NCBI GenBank assembly: GCA_016867335.1
Contig: VGJU01000004.1
Location: forward strand, 1-52,179
DNA from: Candidatus Zixiibacteriota bacterium
Lineage (GTDB): Bacteria; JAAXHH01
Direction of reading: 5' to 3'
DNA length: 52,179 nucleotides
The translations under genes were made by a program, and so were the position numbers. Of this stretch, positions 6,839-15,905 are shown piece by piece. The notes under the pieces are model-generated. The model was not told the origin of the DNA and made no database searches. It saw only the letters and a list, made by a program, of their open reading frames with translations. Position 1 is the stretch's first letter; each line of letters begins with the position of its first letter.

Positions 6839-8323
6839 ATGCACTCCTCTTGCCGCATCTCGATCTCTTCGCACGGAAAATCCATAGCTGCATTGGACGG
6901 CTTTGAAGCGCCGCGCGAAAAAATTACCTTTTTGTTTGGCGAATCCGGCATCGGAAAGTCGATGTTGTCCAAAGCCTTCTACGGTCTGTTGGACCCACTT
7001 TCGCTTGACGTGGTGATCAACGGCGCGCCGTATAGCACCTATCTTGCGTCGGAACGGGTTGTAGCCATGCGCGAACACGGGTTTTTCGTGTTTCAAGAGC
7101 CGTCGTCGCACTTAAATCCACTTATGACCATAGAAACGCAAATCCGTGAAGGCAGCCTAGCCGGTTGTGCCACCGAAACGGAAATATTCGACGGTCTCTG
7201 GGAGCGCCCACCCACGTCTCTGCTGGGTGTATACCCCAAACCTCACCGACCCAGCGGAGGGGAAAAACAGCGTTTTCTGTTGACCATGGCATTTAAAAAA
7301 ATCGATCTACATCTCTCGAACGCCTTTCCTTCTCCGCACGCGCTGTTTGTTTTTGACGAGCCGACAGGGAGTCTCGACAACAAAACCCGCAATCGGTTTC
7401 TGTCGCTTCTTTGCGATCGGTTTCGCCAGCGTCCGTTTACCGTATTGATCATCACGCACGACTATTCGATGATTTCGGAAGTATATCGCCAACATTCGGA
7501 CCTTCTTGCATCCACGCTTTTTAGAGAACTGGTAAACCGGGGCAACGGGCTTGCGCTCCTCGATTTTTCTCCACAGACCTATCTCGCATGGCTGACGGAA
7601 AGCCGAGCGCCGCAAAAACGAAAACCGGAGACATTATCCGCTTCTGACACGGTCCTGTTGCATCTGAAAAGCGGTATCGAGGTTTTCGGACGCCGGTTGC
7701 GCTTTTCCACCCCTTCCGGCGAATGCCCCTTGACTGTCCGAAAAGGACAGGTGGTCTATCTCAAAGCAGCCAGTGGTGTAGGTAAGACGACAATCGCCAA
7801 AGTCATCATGGGACTGATACGTGGACAAGGGCTTGACCTTCGTATCGGCGATCTGCACCTTACCGACCTGACGTCGGAAAAGACGTGGCAACGGGAGTTG
7901 TGGGGGCGAAAAATCAGCATGGTGTTTCAACACGCCGACGAAGCGCTCAACCTGAACGCCAGAGCGGGCGACATCTTTGCCGGTCTGCCCCACGCCCGCA
8001 CCCTCACACCAACCCGTGTCCGTGCTATGCTCAACCCCTATTTCCCCTTTGAGATAGACGACGCCTTTCTAAATAGGCCCATCCGATTTTTGAGCGGTGG
8101 ACAGAAACAACGTCTCAATCTACTGCGCGTGCTATCCCTTGATACGGACCTGATCGTGCTGGACGAGCCCCTAAACGGTCTCGATTTTCTCAGCATCCGC
8201 AAGGTTATCGAACTTATCGAACAAAAAAGAATCGAAGGAAGGGGTATTTTGCTTATCTCTCACAACGAGGAAATTTTTGACGGTCTGGACGGTGTGGATC
8301 CGTTTTACCTGACGGTCGCGTAA
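6839..8323 (+). CDS. ABC transporter protein with two fused ATPase domains (oligopeptide/nickel-type)
   Basis: 494 residues with two ABC cassettes. The first has Walker A GESGIGKS (residues 34-41), signature PSGGEKQ and Walker B LFVFDEPTGSLD. The second has ASGVGKTT, LSGGQKQR and LIVLDEPLNGLD. This tandem arrangement resembles fused DppD-DppF/OppDF-type proteins. The first cassette has a short N-terminal strand: no ATG exists upstream, although the frame stays open, so a non-ATG start or a truncated N-terminus is possible. No permease or binding protein of that type is adjacent; the only peptide-type binding protein here is at 49.9-51.6 kb. It is followed 19 bp later by a PhyH gene, so it is probably co-transcribed with it. 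Confidence 0.78.
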   Translation: MHSSCRISISSHGKSIAALDGFEAPREKITFLFGESGIGKSMLSKAFYGLLDPLSLDVVINGAPYSTYLASERVVAMREHGFFVFQEPSSHLNPLMTIETQIREGSLAGCATETEIFDGLWERPPTSLLGVYPKPHRPSGGEKQRFLLTMAFKKIDLHLSNAFPSPHALFVFDEPTGSLDNKTRNRFLSLLCDRFRQRPFTVLIITHDYSMISEVYRQHSDLLASTLFRELVNRGNGLALLDFSPQTYLAWLTESRAPQKRKPETLSASDTVLLHLKSGIEVFGRRLRFSTPSGECPLTVRKGQVVYLKAASGVGKTTIAKVIMGLIRGQGLDLRIGDLHLTDLTSEKTWQRELWGRKISMVFQHADEALNLNARAGDIFAGLPHARTLTPTRVRAMLNPYFPFEIDDAFLNRPIRFLSGGQKQRLNLLRVLSLDTDLIVLDEPLNGLDFLSIRKVIELIEQKRIEGRGILLISHNEEIFDGLDGVDPFYLTVA

Positions 8324-8342
8324 CACGCAAAGGAGAAACCCC

Positions 8343-9152
8343 ATGTCATTTACCTTCTCCGACGAACACATCGAATCGTATCATCGCCACGGGTATGCCA
8401 TTTTCAGACAGATTTTTCCGGAAAGCCTTCTCGGTGATTTGCGGCGTGTGTCGGACCGTGCGCGCGAGATCGCACGCGAGCGAAGCGGGGGGCAGGTACA
8501 GCGGCTTCAGCCCGTGGGGAAATTCGACATCGACCAACAACCGTTTATCGACTATGCGGAATTGCCGCCGCTCAACGACGCGATCCATCGCCTGTTGACG
8601 CCAAGACATTATCATGCCGACAGTGATTTCATGGGCATTCTGTTGGAACCGGCCGAGTTGCCGTGGTGTACCGCATGGCATCGTGACTGGCGCGATAACA
8701 TGGCCGGGCTTCCGCTTTCCATGTGGGACGAGCTTTTTTCCGACATCCGCTATTTCAATCAGGTAAACTGCGCACTCTACGACGACCACAGCACTTGGGT
8801 GGTTCCGGGCAGTCATCTGCGGCGCGACCTACCCCGTGAGGTGGAACGGTTTCCCGACCGTCCGATACAACCGCCAAATCTGGAAGGCAAAAACGCGGAA
8901 GAACGCAAACGGATATTTCTGGCTTACTGTCGCAGTATGCCGGGCGGCGAGCAAGTGATACTCAACGCAGGCGATTATATGTTGTATCGCAACACGCTCT
9001 GGCATCTCGGCAGTTACGTACCGTACCTCCGCCGTGCCACCCTGCACGACGGCGTCCTCACGCCGGAGTTTAAAAAATTTATCACCGACGCCGTCGAAAT
9101 CTCCGCCGAACGCCGCAAGGCCGGGCACGCCATGGAGAACCCAAATCGGTAG
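8343..9152 (+). CDS. Phytanoyl-CoA dioxygenase (PhyH) family protein
   Basis: 269-residue Fe(II)/2-oxoglutarate-dependent oxygenase of the PhyH family. The iron-binding HxD is His113 and Asp115 in AWHRDW; the distal His is near residue 222 in TLWHLGS, followed by Arg in LRRATLHDG for 2-oxoglutarate binding. The start has a strong AAAGGAGA 6-7 bases upstream. Members hydroxylate small molecules (phytanoyl-CoA, ectoine, phosphonates, secondary metabolites), and the substrate is not readable from sequence. It sits between the double-ATPase gene and the PHP-domain gene, a likely small catabolic unit. It is clearly diverged from the other two PhyH proteins in this window. Confidence 0.88.
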   Translation: MSFTFSDEHIESYHRHGYAIFRQIFPESLLGDLRRVSDRAREIARERSGGQVQRLQPVGKFDIDQQPFIDYAELPPLNDAIHRLLTPRHYHADSDFMGILLEPAELPWCTAWHRDWRDNMAGLPLSMWDELFSDIRYFNQVNCALYDDHSTWVVPGSHLRRDLPREVERFPDRPIQPPNLEGKNAEERKRIFLAYCRSMPGGEQVILNAGDYMLYRNTLWHLGSYVPYLRRATLHDGVLTPEFKKFITDAVEISAERRKAGHAMENPNR

Positions 9153-9192
9153 ATCGCGCCAAACGCGGTTTGCACAAGCAAAAGGAGAACCG

Positions 9193-10080
9193 ATGACCGA
9201 TTGGATCGATCATCCGTACAAAGCGCTTTCCGGCGTATGGGTACGAGCCAACTTTCACGGACATTGCAAGGAAAACAGCGCCTGCGCTTCGATCCCGCTT
9301 ATGGAAGGCGCGAGGATGTATCGTTCGATCGGAGCCGACGTCATGACACTCACCGACCACGACGTCGTGACCGATCTGTCGGAACTACGCGCTTTGTATC
9401 CGGAGATGATCTTTTTGAGCGGTTTCGAGTACAGTTCACGGGAAAACGTCGTCTTTGCCGGCACCCGGATGGAAGACCTCTACCGTCATACGCTCGAAGA
9501 CGCCTTGGCACACGCAGAAGATCTGCTGACCATCCTCTGTCACCCACAGCCCAGACAAGGCATCGAGTACTGGACACAGACCAAAATACGCGCGCTTGGG
9601 GTCGTTCCGGACGGGATCGAGGTATACAACGGTCACTACGGCATCGAACGCATGCGCAAAAACGGATGCAATCCTTACTATGCGCCGTTCTGGGACGAAC
9701 TGCTTACCTCAGGTCTACGGCTCTGGGGTTTTGCAAACGACGATTTTCACGATCCGGCGGATTTCGACAACGCCTTCAACATGGTCCATGTAACCGAACG
9801 GACACCGGATGCCGTTGTTAGAGGGGCAAAATCGGGGCGTTGCTACGCCAGTACGGGGCTGCGTCTGCAATCGGTCGCCGAAGAAGACGGGCATCTTACC
9901 GTGCTTACCGACGCGCCCTGTTCGGGGCGATTTATCGGTCCTCAGGGCCGAACGCTTGCAAAAAAAACCGGAACGCACTTCGAATACTCGATCAACGGCG
10001 AAACCTATGTACGGTTTGAGGGAGAGGGTGAAACGGGCCGATTGTTTCTCCAACCGTTTTTTTCCGTCCGGCAAGGGTAA
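9193..10080 (+). CDS. PHP-domain metal-dependent phosphoesterase-like protein
   Basis: 295 residues from the ATG at 9193, which has AAAGGAGA 5 bases upstream; the frame runs open to 9034, but that overlaps the PhyH gene. PHP metal-ligand motifs are visible: His22 and His24 (NFHGHC), Asp55-His56-Asp57 (LTDHDVV), the Glu in GFEYSS, His in LCHPQP, and NDDFHD near the end of the barrel. The C-terminal 70 residues form a beta-rich add-on. PHP proteins hydrolyse phosphate esters or related bonds; some act on nucleotides or histidinol phosphate. The 40-bp spacing after PhyH and the shared style of ribosome-binding site imply an operon. Confidence 0.85.
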   Translation: MTDWIDHPYKALSGVWVRANFHGHCKENSACASIPLMEGARMYRSIGADVMTLTDHDVVTDLSELRALYPEMIFLSGFEYSSRENVVFAGTRMEDLYRHTLEDALAHAEDLLTILCHPQPRQGIEYWTQTKIRALGVVPDGIEVYNGHYGIERMRKNGCNPYYAPFWDELLTSGLRLWGFANDDFHDPADFDNAFNMVHVTERTPDAVVRGAKSGRCYASTGLRLQSVAEEDGHLTVLTDAPCSGRFIGPQGRTLAKKTGTHFEYSINGETYVRFEGEGETGRLFLQPFFSVRQG

Positions 10081-10262
10081 ACTTGCCGACGGTATGGCCA
10101 TGTTGCACGCCACACGGATACATGGCGGTTACGAAACCCCAATCAAATCGCTTGATTTCAGCGTAAAAAACATGGTATATACACCTCTGCCCGGATTCAG
10201 AAACCCCGAGGCTTGCGCCGTCTTCCGACCTACCGCTCACGGTTTACTCCCGACCCTTCCTC

Positions 10263-11333
10263 ATGGCCCGAATTACCCTTCAAAATCTCGTCAAAAACTT
10301 TGGAGACGTCGCGGTCGTCAAACATATCGACCTGACCGTGGAAGATGGTGAATTCTTTAGCCTCCTCGGCCCCAGCGGATGCGGGAAAACGACCATTCTG
10401 CGTATGATCGCAGGATTTGTCTTTCCCACATCGGGTACGATACGTTTTGACGACAAAGACGTTTCTTTTGTGCCACCCAACCGGCGCAACACCGGGATGG
10501 TTTTTCAGAACTACGCGCTCTTTCCGCACATGACCGTCTTCGAGAACGTGGCGTTCGGGTTGCGTACGCGCCGGGTCGCCCCGGACGCCGTCCGGGACCG
10601 TGTGGCCACGGTGCTGGAGCGTGTCGGGTTGGGCGGGTTGGAAAAACGCCCGGTTCCACAACTGTCCGGCGGCCAGCAACAGCGTGTGGCGCTGGCTCGC
10701 GCCATCGTCATCGAACCGGCGTTGTTGTTGCTTGACGAACCGCTGTCCAATCTGGATGCCAAATTGCGCGAGGAAACACGCGACCAGATACGCGCACTCC
10801 AGCAACAACTGCGTATTACGACGCTCTATGTAACGCACGATCAGGAAGAGGCGCTGGCCGTATCGGACCGCATTGCAGTGCTCTACGATGGAAAATGTCA
10901 ACAGACGGATACCCCGGACCGTATTTATCATCACCCCGCCAACCGTTTTGTAGCTACGTTCATGGGGCGGATGAATCTCTGGGAAGGCAAGGTGACGATG
11001 GAACACGGTCGGGCCGTCTTTCGTCATCCCCGCGGGCTTTCCGTGGTTCTGGCTGTCCCCGCACCCGAAGGCCCGGTCTGTCTCGGTATACGTCCCCAAC
11101 GTCTCAAACTGATCTCCACAGCGTTGGATGACGCTGTGTCCGGCCATATCCTCGAACGCCGGTTCAAAGGTCCGGTGGTCGAGTTTCGCGTGCAAGCCGG
11201 CGGCGTGGAAATCCAAGCGTCGGTAGCCTCTTCCGACCCGGTTTCCGGGAGCGCCCCCGGCGACGCGGTATGGCTTGTCATTCCCGGCGACGAAACCATT
11301 CTGCTCAGCGACCGGCCACCGGATAGCCTATGA
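10263..11333 (+). CDS. ABC transporter ATP-binding protein (PotA/FbpC-type)
   Basis: 356 residues. Walker A GPSGCGKTT, signature LSGGQQQRVALARA, Walker B LLLLDEPLSNLDAKLR and the H-loop YVTHDQEEAL are all intact. The C-terminal approximately 110 residues fit a TOBE regulatory domain, as in the polyamine/iron/thiamine/sulfate importers (PotA, FbpC, CysA). It lies 182 bp after the PHP gene, a gap in which I see no gene, and there is no obvious Shine-Dalgarno sequence. The stop overlaps the permease start by 4 bp (ATGA). No periplasmic binding protein is encoded next to it. Confidence 0.9.
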   Translation: MARITLQNLVKNFGDVAVVKHIDLTVEDGEFFSLLGPSGCGKTTILRMIAGFVFPTSGTIRFDDKDVSFVPPNRRNTGMVFQNYALFPHMTVFENVAFGLRTRRVAPDAVRDRVATVLERVGLGGLEKRPVPQLSGGQQQRVALARAIVIEPALLLLDEPLSNLDAKLREETRDQIRALQQQLRITTLYVTHDQEEALAVSDRIAVLYDGKCQQTDTPDRIYHHPANRFVATFMGRMNLWEGKVTMEHGRAVFRHPRGLSVVLAVPAPEGPVCLGIRPQRLKLISTALDDAVSGHILERRFKGPVVEFRVQAGGVEIQASVASSDPVSGSAPGDAVWLVIPGDETILLSDRPPDSL

Positions 11334-13111
11334 GCACCTCTTCTCTCGACAAAGACGCGGTCGCCCCCATGACAGGAAACCCGAATACCCCGTCCGGTAG
11401 CCGTTTCTCCTTCGGAAAACGGTTCGCCGCCGGACTTCGGCCTTCGGTAAACTGGATGCTTCTTCCGCTTGGGTTTATCATCGCCGGATACATCGTCTAT
11501 CCCGTGCTTACCGTCGTTTGGGAGAGTTTATTCAGAGACGACGCATTTACCTTGCAAAACTACGCCGAGTTTTTCGATCCCAGCCAAACGTCCTATCTTG
11601 CGGGACTTTTCAACAGCGTCTGGATTTCTCTGTGTAGCGTCCTGCTCTCGGCGCTGATCGGCGTTCCGTTGGCGTTCGCCTTTTCGACATACGAGTTCCC
11701 CGGACGTTCGATCTTTGCGGCTCTTGCCACCTTGCCTATCGTCCTGCCCCCGCTTGTGGGGGTCATATCCTTTATGTTTCTCTACAGCGAAAGCGGGATG
11801 ATTCCGCGTCTTCTACAGAGCGCTTTCGGACTGGAGCAGGTTCCTTTCGCCCTTGACGGGGTATGGGCGATCTTGATCGTACATGCGTACACCATGTACG
11901 TATTTTTTTATCTGTTTGCCTCGGCAGCGCTTAAAAACCTCGATCCGTCGGTAGAGGAGGCGGCGCTCAGTCTTGGCGCGTCAAACCGGTTTCGCTTTTG
12001 GCACGTTACCTTGCCACTCCTGACACCCGCTTTGGTCGGCGCGGCGCTTCTCGTGTTTATGACTTCGATGAACTCGTTTAGCGCACCCTTTATCTTTGGC
12101 GGCGGGTTCCGGGTGCTCAGCCTCAGCATCTATAACGCCAAACTCAACGGCGATATGGCCATGGCCGTGACGCAAACCGTTGTGTTGTCGGGTTTCTCCA
12201 TCGGATTTCTGTTATGGATGCGTCATTACGAAAGTCGGCGGCAATACGCCATGAGCAGCAAGGGGGTAGCCGCTCGCCGACGGGAAGTTCGCAAACCATG
12301 GCTGCGTCTGCTGATCGGTGGGGCGGGCATTTTTCTTGTCGCCATCCTACTCTTACCTCATCTGACCATTCTGCTGCTTTCTTTTGTTCGTGACGGTTCA
12401 TGGACCCATCAGACGCTACCACCGGTCTATACCACCGAGAACTACGCTCGGTTGTTTGCCGAAGATACGGTATGGGAACCGATCCGCAACAGCCTGTACA
12501 TGTCGGTTTTGGCGACGGCGGCCGATCTTTGCATCGGCGTGACCGCAGCATATCTGGTGGTAAAGGGGAAATTCCGAGGCCGCCGGTTGCTCGACGCCCT
12601 TGTCATGGTTCCGTGGGCGTTGCCGGGTACGGTGGTCGCCATCAATCTGATCGTAGCATTTAGCAAGGGAACACCTTTTAGCTTTGGCGAGGCGCTGGTA
12701 GGCTCGTTTTATCTGCTGCCCATCGCCTATTTTCTAAGACATCTTCCCATCGTATTTCGGGCTTCTTCCGCTGCGTTCAAACAGGTGGACGACTCACTCG
12801 AAGAGGCGGCGCACAATCTCGGCGCGGGCTGGTTTTACACATTCCGGCGGGTTACGCTTCCGCTGATCGGTCCTGGAGTGCTGGCTGGAGGCCTGCTTGC
12901 GCTGGTCACCTCGCTCGGCGAATTTGTCGCTTCCATATTGCTCTACGTATACGCCAACCGCCCCATCTCCGTGGAAATCCTCTCACAACTGCGACAGTTC
13001 AACATGGGAAGTGCCGCCGCCTACGGCGTCCTCCTGCTGGTACTCGTTTCCCTCGTGCTGCTCGGCTCCCGTCGTCTCTCGCACGGAGCGGCGGACCGAA
13101 GTCTGTCGTAA
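11330..13111 (+). CDS. ABC transporter permease with two fused membrane domains (FbpB/ThiP-type)
   Basis: 593 residues, about twelve membrane segments in two homologous BPD_transp_1 halves. Each half carries an EAA-type loop for the ATPase: VEEAALSLGASNRFRFWHVT and LEEAAHNLGAGWFYTFRRVT. Two-domain permeases of this kind serve iron(III), thiamine and some organophosphonate importers. The ATG overlaps the ATPase stop (ATGA), so the two are translationally coupled. A hydrophilic N-terminal extension of about 40 residues precedes the first helix. The missing binding protein must be elsewhere, or the system is unusual. Confidence 0.9.
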   Translation: MSTSSLDKDAVAPMTGNPNTPSGSRFSFGKRFAAGLRPSVNWMLLPLGFIIAGYIVYPVLTVVWESLFRDDAFTLQNYAEFFDPSQTSYLAGLFNSVWISLCSVLLSALIGVPLAFAFSTYEFPGRSIFAALATLPIVLPPLVGVISFMFLYSESGMIPRLLQSAFGLEQVPFALDGVWAILIVHAYTMYVFFYLFASAALKNLDPSVEEAALSLGASNRFRFWHVTLPLLTPALVGAALLVFMTSMNSFSAPFIFGGGFRVLSLSIYNAKLNGDMAMAVTQTVVLSGFSIGFLLWMRHYESRRQYAMSSKGVAARRREVRKPWLRLLIGGAGIFLVAILLLPHLTILLLSFVRDGSWTHQTLPPVYTTENYARLFAEDTVWEPIRNSLYMSVLATAADLCIGVTAAYLVVKGKFRGRRLLDALVMVPWALPGTVVAINLIVAFSKGTPFSFGEALVGSFYLLPIAYFLRHLPIVFRASSAAFKQVDDSLEEAAHNLGAGWFYTFRRVTLPLIGPGVLAGGLLALVTSLGEFVASILLYVYANRPISVEILSQLRQFNMGSAAAYGVLLLVLVSLVLLGSRRLSHGAADRSLS

Positions 13112-13114
13112 CCC

Positions 13115-14257
13115 ATGCGCACCGACCTTGCCTTTTATATCGCCGCCTTTCTGATGGACATGTGCGCCGGTCTGATCGCGTTTAGCGTGCCACTTTTAGC
13201 GCTCGATCTCGGCGCTTCGGCCATCGAACTAGGAGTCATCGGAACGTCGGGAAGCGTCGCTTATACGCTGGGATGTCTTTTTACCGGAAAACTTGCGGAC
13301 CGTCACGACCGCAAAACGCTCATGATCATCGCCAGTGCAGGCATAGCCGGCGTGCTGGGGCTTGTCATGGTCGTACGCGAAGTGTGGATGCTGGCGATCA
13401 CGACGGCACTGATCTCGTCGATGGGAGCGCTTTTCTGGCCGGCGCTTCAGGCGGGTCTTGCCGAGGGACACAACCGCGCACAACTCGTGCGCGTGCTTGG
13501 CAATTTCAACATGGTATGGGCCATCGGGTTTATGAACGGTCCCTTGCTCGGCGGCGCATTCTACGAAATACACCCTCGCCTTCCCTTTGCCGTAGGGCTT
13601 ATTGCGACCGCCGTCATCGTGGCCCTGCTTACCCTGATCCGTATCCGACCGGTGCATGACGTGTCAAATCCGGAATTGGAAACCCCAGACCCAGCACATC
13701 TCCGGGAGATACCCAGATTCCGGAACATTGCCTGGATGGCCTCCTTTACCGCATTTTTCTGTCTCAGCATGCTCACCAACCAGTTTCCCAAACTGGCCAA
13801 AGAGCTTGTCATCGCGCCGTCTATTTTAGGGATCATGCTGGCGTTGCCGAGAGTGGTGCAATTTCTCATTTTCATGGCGGCGCGTCATACGCATCGCTGG
13901 CAATTTCGGCTTTATCCGCTGCTCGTTCCCCAGATGGTCGCCGTCTTGGGCATGACGGTCGTCGCCACCCAGCATTCGCCCGTCCTGCTTGCCACAGCCT
14001 TTTGCGGTGTCGGTCTGCTGATCGGCAGTTCGTTTTCCGCCGGGCAGTTTTATTCGTTTTTTCACGAAAAGAAAAAGGGAGAGGTCGGGGCGCTCAACGA
14101 AATGATCATCGGGATGAGCAATTTTTCCGCTCCGCTGGTAGGGGGTATCCTTGCCCACACGGTCGGTCTGCGTGCGCCCTATATCCTGTGCATCCCCGTT
14201 CTGTGTATAGGTATGGTCGTCGAATACCGTCTGGCGCGCCAAAACCAAAACGGATAA
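13115..14257 (+). CDS. Major facilitator superfamily transporter
   Basis: 380 residues, about eleven to twelve membrane helices. The loop between helices 2 and 3 carries the MFS motif as GKLADRHDRKTLM. It starts 3 bases after the ABC permease stop, so it is the last gene of that operon, and it converges on the TPR gene at 14265. Substrate and direction cannot be assigned. As part of this unit it may export a product, or import a second form of the substrate taken up by the ABC system. Confidence 0.88.
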   Translation: MRTDLAFYIAAFLMDMCAGLIAFSVPLLALDLGASAIELGVIGTSGSVAYTLGCLFTGKLADRHDRKTLMIIASAGIAGVLGLVMVVREVWMLAITTALISSMGALFWPALQAGLAEGHNRAQLVRVLGNFNMVWAIGFMNGPLLGGAFYEIHPRLPFAVGLIATAVIVALLTLIRIRPVHDVSNPELETPDPAHLREIPRFRNIAWMASFTAFFCLSMLTNQFPKLAKELVIAPSILGIMLALPRVVQFLIFMAARHTHRWQFRLYPLLVPQMVAVLGMTVVATQHSPVLLATAFCGVGLLIGSSFSAGQFYSFFHEKKKGEVGALNEMIIGMSNFSAPLVGGILAHTVGLRAPYILCIPVLCIGMVVEYRLARQNQNG

Positions 14258-14264
14258 TACCTTG

Positions 14265-14636
14265 TCATTCGGGCGGTTCTTCGAGGTAACGCCGCATCAT
14301 CTCGATCAGCTTTGTATTGCCATGCCGCGCCGCCAGACGCGCATGACGCCACGCCAACTCGTATTGCTCCTGCACGACGTAGATTTCTCCGAGGTTTTTG
14401 TGCGCCTTTGCAAAGGTGGGATCCAACGCAAGCGCATGTAGATAGGCCATGATGGCCTCGTCCGTTCGTTTCTGACTGTAGTACAACACCCCAAGGTTAA
14501 ACACGCCTTCAGCAAAATCGGGAAATTGCGTGTTGACCTCGTGTTGCGTTTCGATGGCCCGGTTGACGTCGTGGTCAAGCGCAAACGAGGCGATCCAGCG
14601 AAACAGACCCTGTTTGGGCGGCGTTTTGGAAGACAT
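14265..14636 (-). CDS. TPR-repeat protein
   Basis: 123 residues containing about two to three tetratricopeptide repeats: AEGVFNLGVLYYSQKRTDEAIMAYLHALALDP (about residues 57-88) and AKAHKNLGEIYVVQEQYELAWRHARLA (about 91-117) show the canonical W/L-G-Y-A-P spacing. No signal peptide or membrane segment is seen, so it is probably a cytoplasmic protein-interaction module. It converges with the MFS gene (7-bp gap). A 166-bp gap separates it from the next minus-strand gene; I see nothing identifiable in that gap. Confidence 0.8.
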   Translation of the reverse strand: MSSKTPPKQGLFRWIASFALDHDVNRAIETQHEVNTQFPDFAEGVFNLGVLYYSQKRTDEAIMAYLHALALDPTFAKAHKNLGEIYVVQEQYELAWRHARLAARHGNTKLIEMMRRYLEEPPE

Positions 14637-14802
14637 GGTCAGGTCGTTCTATGTAGGCTGGACACAGACAGAATAAGGTGATTATAAGAGACCGTTCCGT
14701 GATCAGCCTGCTAAGTCGTGCGTCTATCGGACGGTCAAACGTCGTGTTATACAAAGAAACTTGTCTGACGGAACCAGGTATCTCCCCGATTCCGGATCGA
14801 CC

Positions 14803-15411
14803 TCAACCCGATCCTTCTCCGAGATACGCCAGAAATCGGTCACGCGCATCAAAAAAAAGTTCTGACGGGTCATCGTCATCCGAGTCTTCCATACTGCCTA
14901 TGGAAAGCAGACCTTCCGGAGTTTTCGCCTCAGGTTCGGACCGTGCCATACACCCTGCGATGGGGGCAATATACGCCGCATCGGGCTGGATTTCGTGTTC
15001 TATGGCTTTCATCATTTCGAGAACGATACGCACATCGTCCTCGCCAAATGATTCGAGCGCATCTATATAGCTGTTGGCCCGACCGGCCATGTCTTCGAGT
15101 TCCCGACACACCTCAAGCGCACGTTCTACGGAAGGAAGCGCGCCAAACCGCTCTACTTCGGCAGGGGAGGCGGTCAGACGCGACCCCGCCGACTCGTTAA
15201 AAAAACGCCATTTTTCGACCACCAAGGTAAGGTCATATCGCGCCCGGTCCAGCGAACCGGCCCATCCAAACGCTTGACGACGTGTCTGACCTTCGAGCGT
15301 GAGGGTATGATAGCCTATCGTAGCCAGCGCACCATGAAACCTTATGATAAAGGCATGAAGACAGCCGAGATATTCGATCATGCAAAGCGATTCGTGTTCG
15401 TCAAGCAACAT
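14803..15411 (-). CDS. Uncharacterised acidic protein
   Basis: 202 residues; family not recognised. The start at 15409-15411 (MLLDEHESLCMIEY) is chosen because GGAAGGA lies just upstream, inside the last codons of the preceding gene; the longer frame to 15468 would overlap that gene heavily. Predicted mainly helical and acidic, ending with an Asp-rich stretch (SMEDSDDDDPSELFFDARD). There is no membrane segment. It is probably coupled to the 143-residue gene upstream, which ends 5 bases before. The pair may be a functional unit, but nothing in the sequence shows the function. Confidence 0.6.
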   Translation of the reverse strand: MLLDEHESLCMIEYLGCLHAFIIRFHGALATIGYHTLTLEGQTRRQAFGWAGSLDRARYDLTLVVEKWRFFNESAGSRLTASPAEVERFGALPSVERALEVCRELEDMAGRANSYIDALESFGEDDVRIVLEMMKAIEHEIQPDAAYIAPIAGCMARSEPEAKTPEGLLSIGSMEDSDDDDPSELFFDARDRFLAYLGEGSG

Positions 15412-15416
15412 GATCG

Positions 15417-15848
15417 CTATCCTTCCACCGTGACGATCAGATACCCCGACACCTTGGCTTTGCTCCATACGCTGGTCCCCGGCACGGGTTCTCCGCCGCG
15501 GTAGTCACGGACGATTCCGCCGGAACGCTCGACGCGTACATAGTTTACCCCAGGTTGCAGTCCCAATTCCGCTGTCGCCTTCTGCACACTTACCGTTCCG
15601 GTGGGAAATCCCCTGAAAATCGGCTGACCGTCCGTATCGGTCTCCGTCGTCGCGCCGTATCCGTATACGTCGTCCCAACGTGGTGAAAGACCGGCAAATT
15701 CGTCCGGCATGACGATGTGGAGCGTAAGCGTTCGGTCGGCAGTAGACAATCGGTCGGCCTCGTCCCAGCCCCAGAAACGCGGCAGGGTAGCCAGTTTGTG
15801 AAACGGAATACTTCGGTCGATACGAACGGTCAGCGTATAGGTAGCCAT
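15417..15848 (-). CDS. Uncharacterised protein, beta-rich
   Basis: 143 residues; no family recognised. Alternating hydrophobic strands (TYTLTVRID, RTLTLHIVM, GTVSVQKATAE, VNYVRVERSG, SGYLIVTVEG) suggest a compact beta fold of immunoglobulin or carbohydrate-module type, but there is no signal peptide. AGGA 6-9 bases upstream of the ATG supports the start at 15846-15848. It lies 57 bp downstream of the Cys-cluster gene and immediately upstream of the acidic 202-residue gene on the same strand. Confidence 0.6.
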   Translation of the reverse strand: MATYTLTVRIDRSIPFHKLATLPRFWGWDEADRLSTADRTLTLHIVMPDEFAGLSPRWDDVYGYGATTETDTDGQPIFRGFPTGTVSVQKATAELGLQPGVNYVRVERSGGIVRDYRGGEPVPGTSVWSKAKVSGYLIVTVEG

Positions 15849-15905
15849 GGTCTTCCTGAAAAGTTTGCAGAGGAAATCCGAAAGGTAAAAGTAAAACCCC
15901 TACAC

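Noticed and set aside
10081-10262. Riboswitch or gene between the PHP and ABC ATPase genes
   Set aside because: Only a weak AATCAA/TTGATT stem is visible; no conserved aptamer pattern and no frame with a start signal.
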